Part shown: positions 16,616-25,238 of the stretch, piece by piece
Position numbering within the stretch: position 1 is the stretch's first letter
Layout: each line of letters starts with the position of its first letter
NCBI GenBank assembly: GCA_934500705.1
Contig: CAKSTI010000014.1
Location: 1 to 64,000 of the forward strand
Source of the DNA: an uncultured Clostridia bacterium
GTDB taxonomy: Bacteria; Bacillota; Clostridia; UMGS1810
Reading direction: 5' to 3'
DNA: 64,000 nucleotides
The notes under the pieces: model-generated
What the model saw: only the letters and a program-made list of their open reading frames with translations
Database searches by the model: none
What the model was told of the DNA's origin: nothing
Position numbers and translations under genes: made by a program

Positions 16616-18091
16616 CTACCCCATTGGGTAAATTTTGGCAATTTGCTCTGCAATTTCTTTAAAAACGGGCACTGCCGCCGCCGAGCCGCTTTTGCCGTTT
16701 TCGACGAGAACCGCCATTGCGTACTTTGGATTGTCGCTTGGGAAATATCCGCAAAACCAGCCGTGAACCAGATTTTCGCCGTTTTCGAACCAGCCGGTCT
16801 GCGCAGTTCCCGTTTTGCCGGCAATGCTCACCGTATCGCTCTTTGCGCCGGACGCCGTTCCGCTATGCACGGCAAGGGTCATACAACGCTGGATTTCAAG
16901 TGCGGTGTCACGGCTTATCACACGGCGGCTTGACGTTTCTCTGATGTTTCGGCGCACGGCGCCGCTTTCGTCCACGATGGCATCGGCAATGTTGACGCAG
17001 TTTGCCACGCCGTTATTTGCCACGATTGCCGCCACGTTTGCCGCCTGAACGGGCGTTATTAAAATTTCGCCCTGGCCGATGCTGTAATTTACCGCCTCGT
17101 ATATGCCGTAGCTGTCCTTTCGGGGGATATTGCCCCTCGCCTCCTCCAAGCCGTCAAAGCACAAAATCCTCTCCCCCAGTCCGAAGGCACGGGCGGCGGA
17201 GGTGATTTGCTCCGCTCCGATTTTTGCCCCTATTGAGTAAAATGCGCAGTTGCACGAATTTGCAAAGGCGCTCTCAAATCCGAGTGCGCCGTGACCTTCC
17301 TTTAAGTGGCACGCAAAGTCACGCCCGTCGATGTTTACCGCTCCGGAGCAGTAAAAGGGCGTATCCGGGCTCACTGCGCCGCTCTCCAATGCGGCGGCGG
17401 AGGTGATAATCTTAAAAATGCTGCCTGCATTGTACTGCGAAATACAGCGGTTTACAAGACGTGCGTCATCTGTGGCAAGGCTTTCCGATATATCGTTTCT
17501 GTCAAATCCGGGGCGGCTCGCCATAGCCAGAACGTCCGAACTTTGCACATCGAGCACCACGGCGGCACCGCTGATGCCGGCGTTATCGAGTGCGTCTTCC
17601 GCAATTTTTTGAATATGGAAATCGAGGGTCAGTCTTACGTTTTGCATACCGCCCCCCTCGTCCGTCACGCCGACTCCCGTATTTTCAATAGGCGCTCCCG
17701 ATGCGCCGACGAGGACGCTCAATTTGAGGGTGTTTTTGGTGGTAAGTGTGGAGTCGAAGCATTTTTCCAGTCCGCTGACGCCCTCACCGTCGGAATTTAC
17801 GTAGCCTATAATATGCTCGGCAACGCTCCCGTACGGATAGCGCACTGTGGGGTTAATCTGTGCACCGCCGCTTGTAAACAGGCGTGTTTTGCTGTCCGTC
17901 AGCGGTATCATATTCCTGTCAAAGAACAGTCCACGGTATTTTTTTACTTCAACGGTATGCGACCTTTGCGCCGCCGCCTTTTTTGCATAGTCGTCGCCGT
18001 TTAAAAAGGCTATTCTCGCCTCCGCCAGAATAAGCACGAGCGAGAGTGCAAAAATCAAAACCGAAAAAATTTTTAAGCGTTTTTTAATCAT
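16616..18091 (-). CDS. class B penicillin-binding protein (D,D-transpeptidase)
   Basis: The protein cross-links peptidoglycan outside the membrane. One N-terminal membrane helix (residues 6-24) is followed by a short dimerisation region (YRGLFFDRN) and a transpeptidase domain with S224-x-x-K227 (GSIFKI), S279-C-N281 and K426-T-G. 491 residues is short for the class and no PASTA domain is present. The start at 18091 has GAGGG upstream. It could serve division or spore cortex/septum synthesis; the sequence does not settle this. polA follows 48 bases downstream. Confidence 0.88.
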   Translation of the reverse strand: MIKKRLKIFSVLIFALSLVLILAEARIAFLNGDDYAKKAAAQRSHTVEVKKYRGLFFDRNMIPLTDSKTRLFTSGGAQINPTVRYPYGSVAEHIIGYVNSDGEGVSGLEKCFDSTLTTKNTLKLSVLVGASGAPIENTGVGVTDEGGGMQNVRLTLDFHIQKIAEDALDNAGISGAAVVLDVQSSDVLAMASRPGFDRNDISESLATDDARLVNRCISQYNAGSIFKIITSAAALESGAVSPDTPFYCSGAVNIDGRDFACHLKEGHGALGFESAFANSCNCAFYSIGAKIGAEQITSAARAFGLGERILCFDGLEEARGNIPRKDSYGIYEAVNYSIGQGEILITPVQAANVAAIVANNGVANCVNIADAIVDESGAVRRNIRETSSRRVISRDTALEIQRCMTLAVHSGTASGAKSDTVSIAGKTGTAQTGWFENGENLVHGWFCGYFPSDNPKYAMAVLVENGKSGSAAAVPVFKEIAEQIAKIYPMG

Positions 18092-18147
18092 TTTACCCTC
18101 CGAAAACAATATTGTTCTTAGTTTTTTTATTTATTGGAAAAATATAC

Positions 18148-18176
18148 TTGCATTTTCGCCCCAAACGTTATAAAAT
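18148..18176 (+). promoter_or_regulatory. promoter of the phosphoribosyltransferase gene
   Basis: TTGCAT at 18148-18153, a 17-base spacer and TAAAAT at 18171-18176. The leader is about 30 bases. Confidence 0.55.
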
Positions 18177-18215
18177 AGAAATAGTCAGGAAAAATTTGAA
18201 AGAGGGTTTAACTTA

Positions 18216-18776
18216 ATGGAAAAAGTTTACAATATGGAAATTGCCGGCTTAAAGCGCAGTTTAAAGCTGTATAAGGTCTGCGACGGGCTGTGCATTGCGG
18301 CGTTTATACTTTTCGGCGATGTGGAGATAACCAAAGCGAGTGCGGCGGCACTGCTTAAAAAAGCGCCCGAATACGACATTATGCTCACCGCAGAGTGCAA
18401 AAGTATTCCGCTTATTTACGAGATGGCACGCCAAAGCGGGCAGAACAACTACATAATAGCGAGAAAAGGCATAAAAGTCTATATGGACAACGTAATTTCA
18501 ACCGATGTAAATTCCATAACAACCGAGAATATGCAGCACCTGTATCTGGGCGAAAGCGACGCAAATGCGCTCAAAGGCAAACGTGTCCTGATTGTTGACG
18601 ATGTAATAAGCACGGGCGAGTCGCTCACGTCGCTCGAATACCTTGCCAAAAAGGCAGGCGGAGAAATCGTGGGCAAAATGGCAGTCCTTGCCGAAGGCGA
18701 CGCAGCAGAGCGTGACGACATAATTTATCTTGAAAAGCTGCCCCTCTTTGACGAGGACGGCAACATCAAGGAATAA
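18216..18776 (+). CDS. type I phosphoribosyltransferase (adenine/xanthine PRT-like)
   Basis: This is a purine salvage-type enzyme using PRPP. The PRPP-binding loop is VLIVDDVISTGESL (about residues 128-141), with two acidic residues followed by TG. The N-terminal half has a hood region with LKKAPEYDIMLTAECKSIPL, similar to APRT and XPRT families. 186 residues is normal. GAGGG precedes the ATG. It stands alone between the PBP gene and tmRNA. Which base it uses cannot be told; adenine or xanthine is most likely. Confidence 0.82.
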   Translation: MEKVYNMEIAGLKRSLKLYKVCDGLCIAAFILFGDVEITKASAAALLKKAPEYDIMLTAECKSIPLIYEMARQSGQNNYIIARKGIKVYMDNVISTDVNSITTENMQHLYLGESDANALKGKRVLIVDDVISTGESLTSLEYLAKKAGGEIVGKMAVLAEGDAAERDDIIYLEKLPLFDEDGNIKE

Positions 18777-18781
18777 ACCGT

Positions 18782-18810
18782 TTGACAAAAGGATATATTT
18801 ATACTATACT
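18782..18810 (+). promoter_or_regulatory. tmRNA promoter
   Basis: TTGACA at 18782-18787, a 17-base spacer and TATACT at 18805-18810. Transcription would begin near 18817, giving a short leader with a GGTG/CACC hairpin before the mature 5' end. Confidence 0.75.
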
Positions 18811-18839
18811 ATTGGTGGGCGAACACTCACCAAATTTCC

Positions 18840-19187
18840 GGGGACGTAAAGGTTTCGACGGGGATTTTGAAGCACAAGGAGCGAGCAGCGGCGGGTACCG
18901 CTTTATCAAACTCAATTTTAAAATTAAACGCTAACGATAATTTAGCTTACGCTGCCTAATTAAAGGCAGCCGTCCTTACCCGAAGGACCACGGTCGGGAT
19001 AAGGGCGTCATCGAGTGGTGAACGTGAGCCGGCAAAGCTTTGAGCCGTCCACGAATAATGAAGCTACCAAACGGCAAAAGTTTGTTTGCGGACTTTGCCG
19101 AGAGGGAATGTTGACCGTAAACTGCGCTCGGAGAGCCTCGTGTGAATAGGTTTTCGGACAGGAGTTCAATTCTCCTCGTCTCCACCA
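18840..19187 (+). ncRNA. ssrA: transfer-messenger RNA
   Basis: This RNA rescues stalled ribosomes. The 5' end GGGGACGTAAAGGTTTCGAC and the 3' end with GTTCAATTCTCCTCGTCTCC, followed by ACCA, form the tRNA-like domain with an encoded CCA. The tag reading frame runs 18930-18959 (GCT AAC GAT AAT ... TAA) and encodes ANDNLAYAA. This ends in the expected hydrophobic YAA degron recognised by ClpXP-type proteases. Confidence 0.95.
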
Positions 19188-19195
19188 TTAAAAAT

Positions 19196-19231
19196 CAAGC
19201 CTCGGCATTTTTGCCGAGGCTTGGGTTTTGA
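19196..19231. terminator. bidirectional terminator between tmRNA and hsdR
   Basis: The stem AAGCCTCGGC / GCCGAGGCTT has T-rich sequence on both sides, so it can end both ssrA on the plus strand and the RM operon on the minus strand. Confidence 0.8.
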
Positions 19232-19232
19232 C

Positions 19233-19260
19233 TAGGCAAGAAAGAGCCGAACTATTGCAC
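19233..19260 (-). repeat. diverged family A arm at the hsdR stop codon
   Basis: On the minus strand GCAATAGTTCGGCTCTTTCT, followed by TGCCTA, resembles the family A arm consensus GTTCARCTCTCTCCTGCCTA. The hsdR TAG stop lies inside it (19254-19252), parallel to the larC case at 35289. Confidence 0.4.
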
Positions 19261-22200
19261 CAATCCAAAATACTTTTCAAAAAATGATTTCAGTTTGTCA
19301 ATTACGGTTTGTTTCTTGACCTCTCTGTTATTACCGCCGAAACGGGACATAGGCGGCAGAATTCCGTCAATATCCGTACCGATTGTTTTAAGCTCTCCGT
19401 CACGGAAAGAATTGTCAATAAACGTTTTTGTTTCATCGGCTTTCAAACGCTCCGTGGTGATTATTTCTTCAAGTTCGTTATCTTTCTGACGGCAAATAAA
19501 CTTTCTCCATTCTTCTCCGACATTGCCGGAAGCATTGACTGTTTTTATAAACTGCTCAATAAGCTGTTTCTTGCTTCGGAGTTGAATAGACGAGCCGATT
19601 GCCTTGTCTATCGTTGTCAGTATTTCTTTATCGGTGCAGTTGGATTTATGATACTTTTCAATAAGCATAAGGATATAATCAATATTGATTTCCACTTGTT
19701 TTATAAGCTCAATTTCAAATGTTATATCATCGTTTATGCTTTCTTTGTCAGATTTTGCAGGGGTTGCCATTTCGTGCCACAAATCAATGTAAATGCTCTG
19801 ATAGTCTTGGAATGCTCTCGGCGGTAAAATCTCCTGTCCCTCAAAGTTATCAAAAGAGGTAAGAATATTTTTCAGCCTTAAAATTGCTCCAAACAGCTTT
19901 ATAAAATCTTTTTGTGCTTTTTCTCCGACAATCTGCTGCGATAACGGAAAATCAGATAACAGCTTGTCTATAAGGTCAGCATATCCGTCTGTATGTTTGC
20001 CGTTTTCATCATAGCCGTTGTAGTAATCGTCATAGCTTTTCAGCATTACAATTCCGCTTGCTTCTTTATCGCCGAAAAGTGCAATAGCATCTTCAACTTC
20101 CTGTTGCAAATCACGAAAACAAACAATATTACCAAAGGTTTTGACAGAGTTTAATATTCTGTTTGTTCTCGAAAACGCTTGAATAAGTCCGTGCATTTTC
20201 AAGTTTTTATCTACCCACAGCGTATTGAGAGTAGTTGCATCAAACCCCGTCAAAAACATATTTACAACGATTAAAATGTCAATTTCACGGTTTTTCATAC
20301 GCATAGACAGGTCTTTATAATAGTTTTGGAATTTATCACTTGAAGTGTCAAAATTCACATTAAAGGTTTTGTTGTAATCTTTGATTGCATCTTCCAAAAA
20401 TTCTCTTGATGTTTTGTCAAGGCTGTCCGTGTCAAAGCTCTCGTCTGCAAGTACATCTTCCGTATCGGCTTCGTTTGCTCCGAAGCTGTAAATGGTAGCA
20501 ACGGTTAAGTTTTTCTTTTTCTCTGCAAGCTGTTTTTTAAACTCAACATAGTATTTCATTGCCGCAGGAATAGAGCTGACCGCAAATATAGAGTTAAAAC
20601 CTGCCACTCTCTGCCCTTTGAGCGAATAAAAGCTGTTGCGCTTCGTCTTTTGGTCGAAGTGGTCTATGATATAGCCGACAATTTCAGATATTCGTTCTGG
20701 TGCGTTCATAGCTTTTTCAATATCTATTGCGGAAACATCTTTATCCACGATATTTTCCTTTTTTCGTATAGTGTCAAGATAATCAATTCTGAACGGCAGT
20801 ACATTCCCGTCATTGATAGCGTCAACAATAGTATATGTATGCAATTTATCCCCAAACACCTGCGGAGTGGTTTTAAGCTGCGGATTGCCGCCGCTTGAAG
20901 CATTTGCGGCAAAAATAGGCGTACCCGTAAAACCGAAAATATGATAATTTTTAAACTGCTTTGTGATTTTAAGGTGCATATCTCCAAACTGTGAACGGTG
21001 GCACTCGTCAAAGATAATTACAATGTGCTTATTATAAATATCGTGTGTTTTGTTCTTTGATACAAACACATCTAATTTCTGAATAGTTGTGATTATAATG
21101 TTGTATTTGTGCGGATTGCCCTTTGCGTCTTTATCTTCAAGCTGCCGTTGCAGAACAGAAGTGGATTTGTTGCCGTCTGCTGCACCCTTCTCAAAACGGT
21201 CATATTCTTTCATTGTTTGATAGTCAAGGTCTTTTCTGTCAACAACAAACAAAACCTTGTCAATGCCGTCCATCTTGCTTGCAAGCTGTGCGGTTTTGAA
21301 AGATGTTAAGGTTTTTCCGCTACCCGTCGTATGCCATATATAACCGCCGGCTTGGGCAGTGCCTGCCTTTTTGTAATTAGTTGATATTTCAATTCGGTTT
21401 AATATCCTTTCGGTTGCGGCTATCTGATACGGTCGCATAACCAAAAGTAATTCTTCAGATGTGAATACACAATACTTTGTTAAAATGTTCAGTATTGTAT
21501 GCTTTGAAAAGAATGTCTTTGTAAAGTCTATAAGGTCGGATATAACCTTATTATTTCCGTCTGCCCAATATGAAGTAAATTCAAAGCTGTTGCTTGTCTT
21601 TTTGCTTTTTGTACTGCTTGAATTTGTTTCTTTGATATGGCTGTTTCGGGTAGTGTTGGAATAATACTTTGTATTCGTGCCGTTTGAGATAACAAAAATC
21701 TGCACATACTCATACAATCCTGAAGATGCCCAAAAACTGTCCCGTTGGTAGCGTTTTATCTGATTGAAGGCTTCACGGATTGCAACCCCTCGGCGTTTTA
21801 ATTCAATGTGAACAAGCGGAAGTCCGTTGACAAGCACCGTAACATCATAGCGTGTGTTGTGCGTACCCTCGTTTTCCTCATACTGATTGATAACTTGCAT
21901 AAAGTTATTATGTATTTTCTTTTTGTCAAGCAGATATATATTTTTCTGCGTACCGTCATCACGAATAAGCGGTTGTATATGATCCTCTTGAATTTTGCGT
22001 GTCTTTTCCAAAATTCCATCATTTGTGCTTGCGATAGAGTTATTGAAAAACCTGTCCCATTCGTTGTCGGTAAAGGTATAGTTATTCAGTTTTTCAAGCT
22101 GTCTGCGGAGATTATCAATAAGCTGTTTTTCGCTGTGGATAGTGATGTATTCATAGCCTTGCTCTCCGAGCATACGAATAAACTCTTTTTCAAGTGCAGC

Positions 22201-22296
22201 CTCGCTCTGATATGCGTCCGATTTTTTATGTTCGGGAGTGTATTCGGCGACAACCGTGCTTTCATTTGAAGCTATTACAATATTAAATTCCGACAT
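19252..22296 (-). CDS. hsdR: type I restriction enzyme, R subunit
   Basis: This is the DNA-translocating and cutting subunit of a type I RM system. The N-terminal PD-(D/E)xK nuclease has D151, E165 and K167 (RYDVTVL...HIELKRRG). The superfamily 2 motor follows, with Walker A WHTTGSGKT at about 321-329, DECHRSQ as motif II, and FTGTPI. A C-terminal helical region binds the methylase complex. 1014 residues is full length. The start at 22296 (MSEFN) has GGAGGG upstream. It is the last gene of the island, 23 bases after the HEPN gene, and is AT-rich compared with its surroundings. Confidence 0.95.
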   Translation of the reverse strand: MSEFNIVIASNESTVVAEYTPEHKKSDAYQSEAALEKEFIRMLGEQGYEYITIHSEKQLIDNLRRQLEKLNNYTFTDNEWDRFFNNSIASTNDGILEKTRKIQEDHIQPLIRDDGTQKNIYLLDKKKIHNNFMQVINQYEENEGTHNTRYDVTVLVNGLPLVHIELKRRGVAIREAFNQIKRYQRDSFWASSGLYEYVQIFVISNGTNTKYYSNTTRNSHIKETNSSSTKSKKTSNSFEFTSYWADGNNKVISDLIDFTKTFFSKHTILNILTKYCVFTSEELLLVMRPYQIAATERILNRIEISTNYKKAGTAQAGGYIWHTTGSGKTLTSFKTAQLASKMDGIDKVLFVVDRKDLDYQTMKEYDRFEKGAADGNKSTSVLQRQLEDKDAKGNPHKYNIIITTIQKLDVFVSKNKTHDIYNKHIVIIFDECHRSQFGDMHLKITKQFKNYHIFGFTGTPIFAANASSGGNPQLKTTPQVFGDKLHTYTIVDAINDGNVLPFRIDYLDTIRKKENIVDKDVSAIDIEKAMNAPERISEIVGYIIDHFDQKTKRNSFYSLKGQRVAGFNSIFAVSSIPAAMKYYVEFKKQLAEKKKNLTVATIYSFGANEADTEDVLADESFDTDSLDKTSREFLEDAIKDYNKTFNVNFDTSSDKFQNYYKDLSMRMKNREIDILIVVNMFLTGFDATTLNTLWVDKNLKMHGLIQAFSRTNRILNSVKTFGNIVCFRDLQQEVEDAIALFGDKEASGIVMLKSYDDYYNGYDENGKHTDGYADLIDKLLSDFPLSQQIVGEKAQKDFIKLFGAILRLKNILTSFDNFEGQEILPPRAFQDYQSIYIDLWHEMATPAKSDKESINDDITFEIELIKQVEINIDYILMLIEKYHKSNCTDKEILTTIDKAIGSSIQLRSKKQLIEQFIKTVNASGNVGEEWRKFICRQKDNELEEIITTERLKADETKTFIDNSFRDGELKTIGTDIDGILPPMSRFGGNNREVKKQTVIDKLKSFFEKYFGLVQ

Positions 22297-22319
22297 TGCC
22301 TGTTCCCTCCTTTCAAAAT

Positions 22320-23492
22320 TCATAGTTCATCTTTGAGACGTTTTATAATTAAAACTCTTATGGTCGAATATAGTATCTCTGCGTATTTCTCATTTTCTTC
22401 GCCTTGCAGATAATCGTCTTTACTTTTAACGTGCGAAAATTTGCGTCTATGTTTTGTTATGTTTTTTGCAAATTCTTCAATATAGCTTTCTTGAACCGAC
22501 TCTTTAAAGTAATCATTACGATTCAGCGAATGTTGAATTGCCGAATTAAAACTGTCCTGTTTATTATCAGTATTGGCAATCTTCAAAAAATTAGCCAATC
22601 CTTCTATCGTTTGCGAAAGTCTTAAAGGGTAATCTTCACGAAAAGATTGACTGTATACTGTGCTTCTGAAAACATCAAATATAATGTCGCTTTTCTCTCT
22701 GAATTGAACAAATTTCTCAAAGAGTTTTCCAAAATCATCAAATGGATTAGAACAAAAAATATTAATATTGCTATTTGAAGTTTTAAGGCTCTTTTTTCGC
22801 AGATTTGCGTTATTTGAACGTCTAAAACTCTTATATTTATACTGTTTTTCATTGTATGACAAAATGAATGTGTCATAGAAAAACATATCTTCATAGCGAA
22901 GAAGTGCGAATTCCGATAAACGCCACAAAATATTTTCGTAATCTTCAAACTTATGATTTCCTGAAAGCGTTAATTCAATGATATTCGTATATACTCCACA
23001 AAAATCCTCACCAAGCCACTCCAAAATTTCTTTTGTTAAACATTCCTTTGTATATACAGGTGTTAAGGCAATATTTATGTCATAAATAGTAAAATCAAAT
23101 GACAACGGCTTTTTGTAATTTATTTTCAGTTCAACTTTGTTGAATGAAACATCTTTCATATTATCCATATGCTTGATATGCTCGTCATACAAAATACCAT
23201 TAAAGGTTAAATCAACATAGATAGTTATATTTTGTATACCGCACCAAAAAGAGCAACCAAACAATGTGTATTTTTTTCCTTGGTTATCAACGACCAAAAG
23301 TGCATCACACGAATATTCCTCACCACAGATAATTTTGCGGTTCTTAAATAATTCGTCAATATCTGTCCCTATCAGGCGATATGAGTTCACACTTTCATCA
23401 AATGTCAAATCAACCGTTATTTCTTTGCTTGCATTATTTTCAATAGGGAAGTTAAGAATTTTGACAATTTTTATTGTACCTTTTTCGCCCAT
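22320..23492 (-). CDS. ApeA-like HEPN-domain protein, putative RNase defence gene
   Basis: The protein has 390 residues. The N-terminal half (about 1-210) is beta-rich with alternating hydrophobic strands. The C-terminal half is helical and ends with R349-x4-H354 (in KHRRKFSHVK), the catalytic motif of HEPN ribonucleases. This layout resembles ApeA, an abortive-infection protein with an N-terminal sensing domain and a C-terminal HEPN domain. The ATG overlaps the hsdS stop (TAATG) and hsdR follows, so it is built into the RM operon. The family call is by pattern and not by search; a non-catalytic HEPN adaptor is possible. Confidence 0.6.
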   Translation of the reverse strand: MGEKGTIKIVKILNFPIENNASKEITVDLTFDESVNSYRLIGTDIDELFKNRKIICGEEYSCDALLVVDNQGKKYTLFGCSFWCGIQNITIYVDLTFNGILYDEHIKHMDNMKDVSFNKVELKINYKKPLSFDFTIYDINIALTPVYTKECLTKEILEWLGEDFCGVYTNIIELTLSGNHKFEDYENILWRLSEFALLRYEDMFFYDTFILSYNEKQYKYKSFRRSNNANLRKKSLKTSNSNINIFCSNPFDDFGKLFEKFVQFREKSDIIFDVFRSTVYSQSFREDYPLRLSQTIEGLANFLKIANTDNKQDSFNSAIQHSLNRNDYFKESVQESYIEEFAKNITKHRRKFSHVKSKDDYLQGEENEKYAEILYSTIRVLIIKRLKDEL

Positions 23493-24118
23493 TATTTTTT
23501 CTCCTCAAATGTTAATAGCCTATCCCGATAATACTCATACTGTTTCTTTCTTGCTGTAAGCTCTGCTGTAAGCTCTGCTGTAAGCTCTGCTGTAAGCTCT
23601 GTGAAATTGTCCAAAATGCGGACAATTTCACTCTGTACCTCAATGGGAGGAACAGGAATTGTAATTTTACCTATATCACCCATATTAACCTTAATAGGTA
23701 CTGCATTTATCAATGTTCTTTTACGCAATTCCTTTCGACCGTGTTTGCTCTCTATAACATATTTTAAGTATTTTGCGTTTATTTTAGTTAAATCAGGGCG
23801 TAATAAAGCCAAAGAAACATAATAAGCCAATGGCTCGTTACTACCTACAACCGCACAAGTACCAATAGTACCTATTCTCGTCATAAGTACATCATTTTTT
23901 TGTGGCTTGATTTTATATTTTTCAAAATCTTCAACTGAAATATATTTTTGTGTATCGTATAAAGCATTTATATTTTCAACACTTACAAACTTTATACCAC
24001 TATCAGTATACTTGGGCGTTTTATGTGTCCCGTCGTAAATGTTACATATATTTTTCAACACAATATATTCAACCCCATTAGGGCACAACTCATCAATAAG
24101 AATTTGCAATTTACTCAT
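23492..24118 (-). CDS. hsdS: type I restriction specificity subunit, half-size, one target-recognition domain
   Basis: The protein recognises DNA for the methylase and nuclease. At 208 residues it has one target-recognition domain (about 10-160) and one conserved helical spacer, where a standard HsdS has two of each. The spacer carries TEL followed by TAEL three times (residues 173-187), then ARKKQYEYYRDRLLTF, as in type IC enzymes such as EcoR124I. Half-size subunits can dimerise and read a palindromic bipartite site. The start at 24118 has AGGAG upstream. The gene is intact; no second half is seen nearby. Confidence 0.88.
   Translation of the reverse strand: MSKLQILIDELCPNGVEYIVLKNICNIYDGTHKTPKYTDSGIKFVSVENINALYDTQKYISVEDFEKYKIKPQKNDVLMTRIGTIGTCAVVGSNEPLAYYVSLALLRPDLTKINAKYLKYVIESKHGRKELRKRTLINAVPIKVNMGDIGKITIPVPPIEVQSEIVRILDNFTELTAELTAELTAELTARKKQYEYYRDRLLTFEEKK
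23556..23601 (-). repeat. 12-bp tandem repeat inside hsdS (TAEL codons)
   Basis: Three full copies and ten bases of a fourth copy of GTAAGCTCTGCT (plus-strand reading) encode TAEL units. The period of 12 keeps the reading frame, so slippage would lengthen or shorten the spacer helix without breaking the gene. In the EcoR124 family such changes alter the gap between the two half-sites. Confidence 0.9.
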
Positions 24119-24131
24119 TTTTTTGCTCCTT

Positions 24132-25238
24132 TTACTCATCAAGCATTAAAGTTCCTTCTTTTGATTTTTTCTTTAAACGAGCCATTTGTTCATCATCTTT
24201 ACTTTTTTTATTTATCATAAATTTATCAAAATCGCTTTCGTAAAGTCTGTCCTGAACAACTCTGTATTTTTCAAATTCTGTCAAAGCGTGCATTTTAGCA
24301 AGCTCTGCACTTATTTTTCCCGTATCCTGTAAAACTTCTCTGTCCCACACTCTTAAAAATCCGTTTAATCGTTCTTCCCAATCTGCCATTGTCATAGGTA
24401 TGTGTCTTTCAGCCTGCACTTCTGCCAAGTCAAGATATGCCGATACGATTCTTTCAAGCTGGTGAAGCTCTTTTTCCGATAAATAATTTTTAGCGACAGT
24501 AACATCATACTTATGAATTTTACCTTCTGGAGCACCGTCCCAGCTTGTAAGTCCCATATTTTCCTTTTGTGCGTTTGCACGGTTATAAATAACCTCAGCG
24601 GCTGTTTGTCCGTGAACGCTGTAATGCAATTTATTTTGAACTGCCGCAAAAAATCTTTGTGTTGCCTTTGCAGACGGGTCATAGTCAATAGCGGTAGCAT
24701 AAATATCCGTTATTTTCTGATAAAATTTACGCTCTGACAAACGAATTTCCCTGATTTTTTCAAGCTGTTTCTCAAAGTATTCCTTTGTAAGTACAGTACC
24801 GCTGTTCTTTAATCGTTCATCATCCATAACCCATCCTTGAATGGTATAATCTTTAACAATAGAATTTGCCCATTTTCTGAACTGAACTGCTCTCTCGTTA
24901 TTCACCTTAAAGCCTACCGCAATTATCATTTGCAGATTATAGTGTTTTACATCTCTGCTGACTTGTCTTTCACCCTCATTCTGAACTATCCGGAAATTCC
25001 GGATAGTTGCTTTTTCTGAAAGTTCGTTATCTGCATAAATATTTTTTATATGTTCATTGATTGTACGGACATCTACATCATAAAGCACCGCCATCATTTT
25101 TTGTGTCAGCCATATATTTTCATCTTCGTATCGCATTTCGATACTGTCGTTATCATCTCCGGTTGCTGCAACAAATGTTAAATATTCTGCGGCAGATGAA
25201 CGCACGATTGAAACATCTTTATTATTTTTCTTTTTCAT
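24132..25238 (-). CDS. rhuM: RhuM-family protein
   Basis: The protein has 368 residues and the RhuM hallmarks: WLTQKMMAVLYDVDVRTINEHIKNIY (a helix-turn-helix-like start), NFRIVQNEGERQVSRDVKHYNLQMIIAVGFKVNNERAVQFRKWA (given here as positions about 80-125), and a C-terminal helical half containing KLHYSVHGQTAAEVIYNRA. RhuM was first noted in Salmonella pathogenicity island 3. Its biochemical role is unknown, but homologues often sit inside type I RM loci. The start at 25238 has GGAG upstream and overlaps hsdM by 17 bases, so it belongs to the operon. Confidence 0.85.
   Translation of the reverse strand: MKKKNNKDVSIVRSSAAEYLTFVAATGDDNDSIEMRYEDENIWLTQKMMAVLYDVDVRTINEHIKNIYADNELSEKATIRNFRIVQNEGERQVSRDVKHYNLQMIIAVGFKVNNERAVQFRKWANSIVKDYTIQGWVMDDERLKNSGTVLTKEYFEKQLEKIREIRLSERKFYQKITDIYATAIDYDPSAKATQRFFAAVQNKLHYSVHGQTAAEVIYNRANAQKENMGLTSWDGAPEGKIHKYDVTVAKNYLSEKELHQLERIVSAYLDLAEVQAERHIPMTMADWEERLNGFLRVWDREVLQDTGKISAELAKMHALTEFEKYRVVQDRLYESDFDKFMINKKSKDDEQMARLKKKSKEGTLMLDE

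Noticed and set aside
17306..18004. 232-codon plus-strand ORF
   Set aside because: It is antisense to the penicillin-binding protein gene, which carries all three catalytic motifs.
23556..23601. Possible CRISPR-like or intergenic tandem repeat
   Set aside because: The 12-bp units are contiguous, without spacers, and lie in frame within hsdS as TAEL codons.
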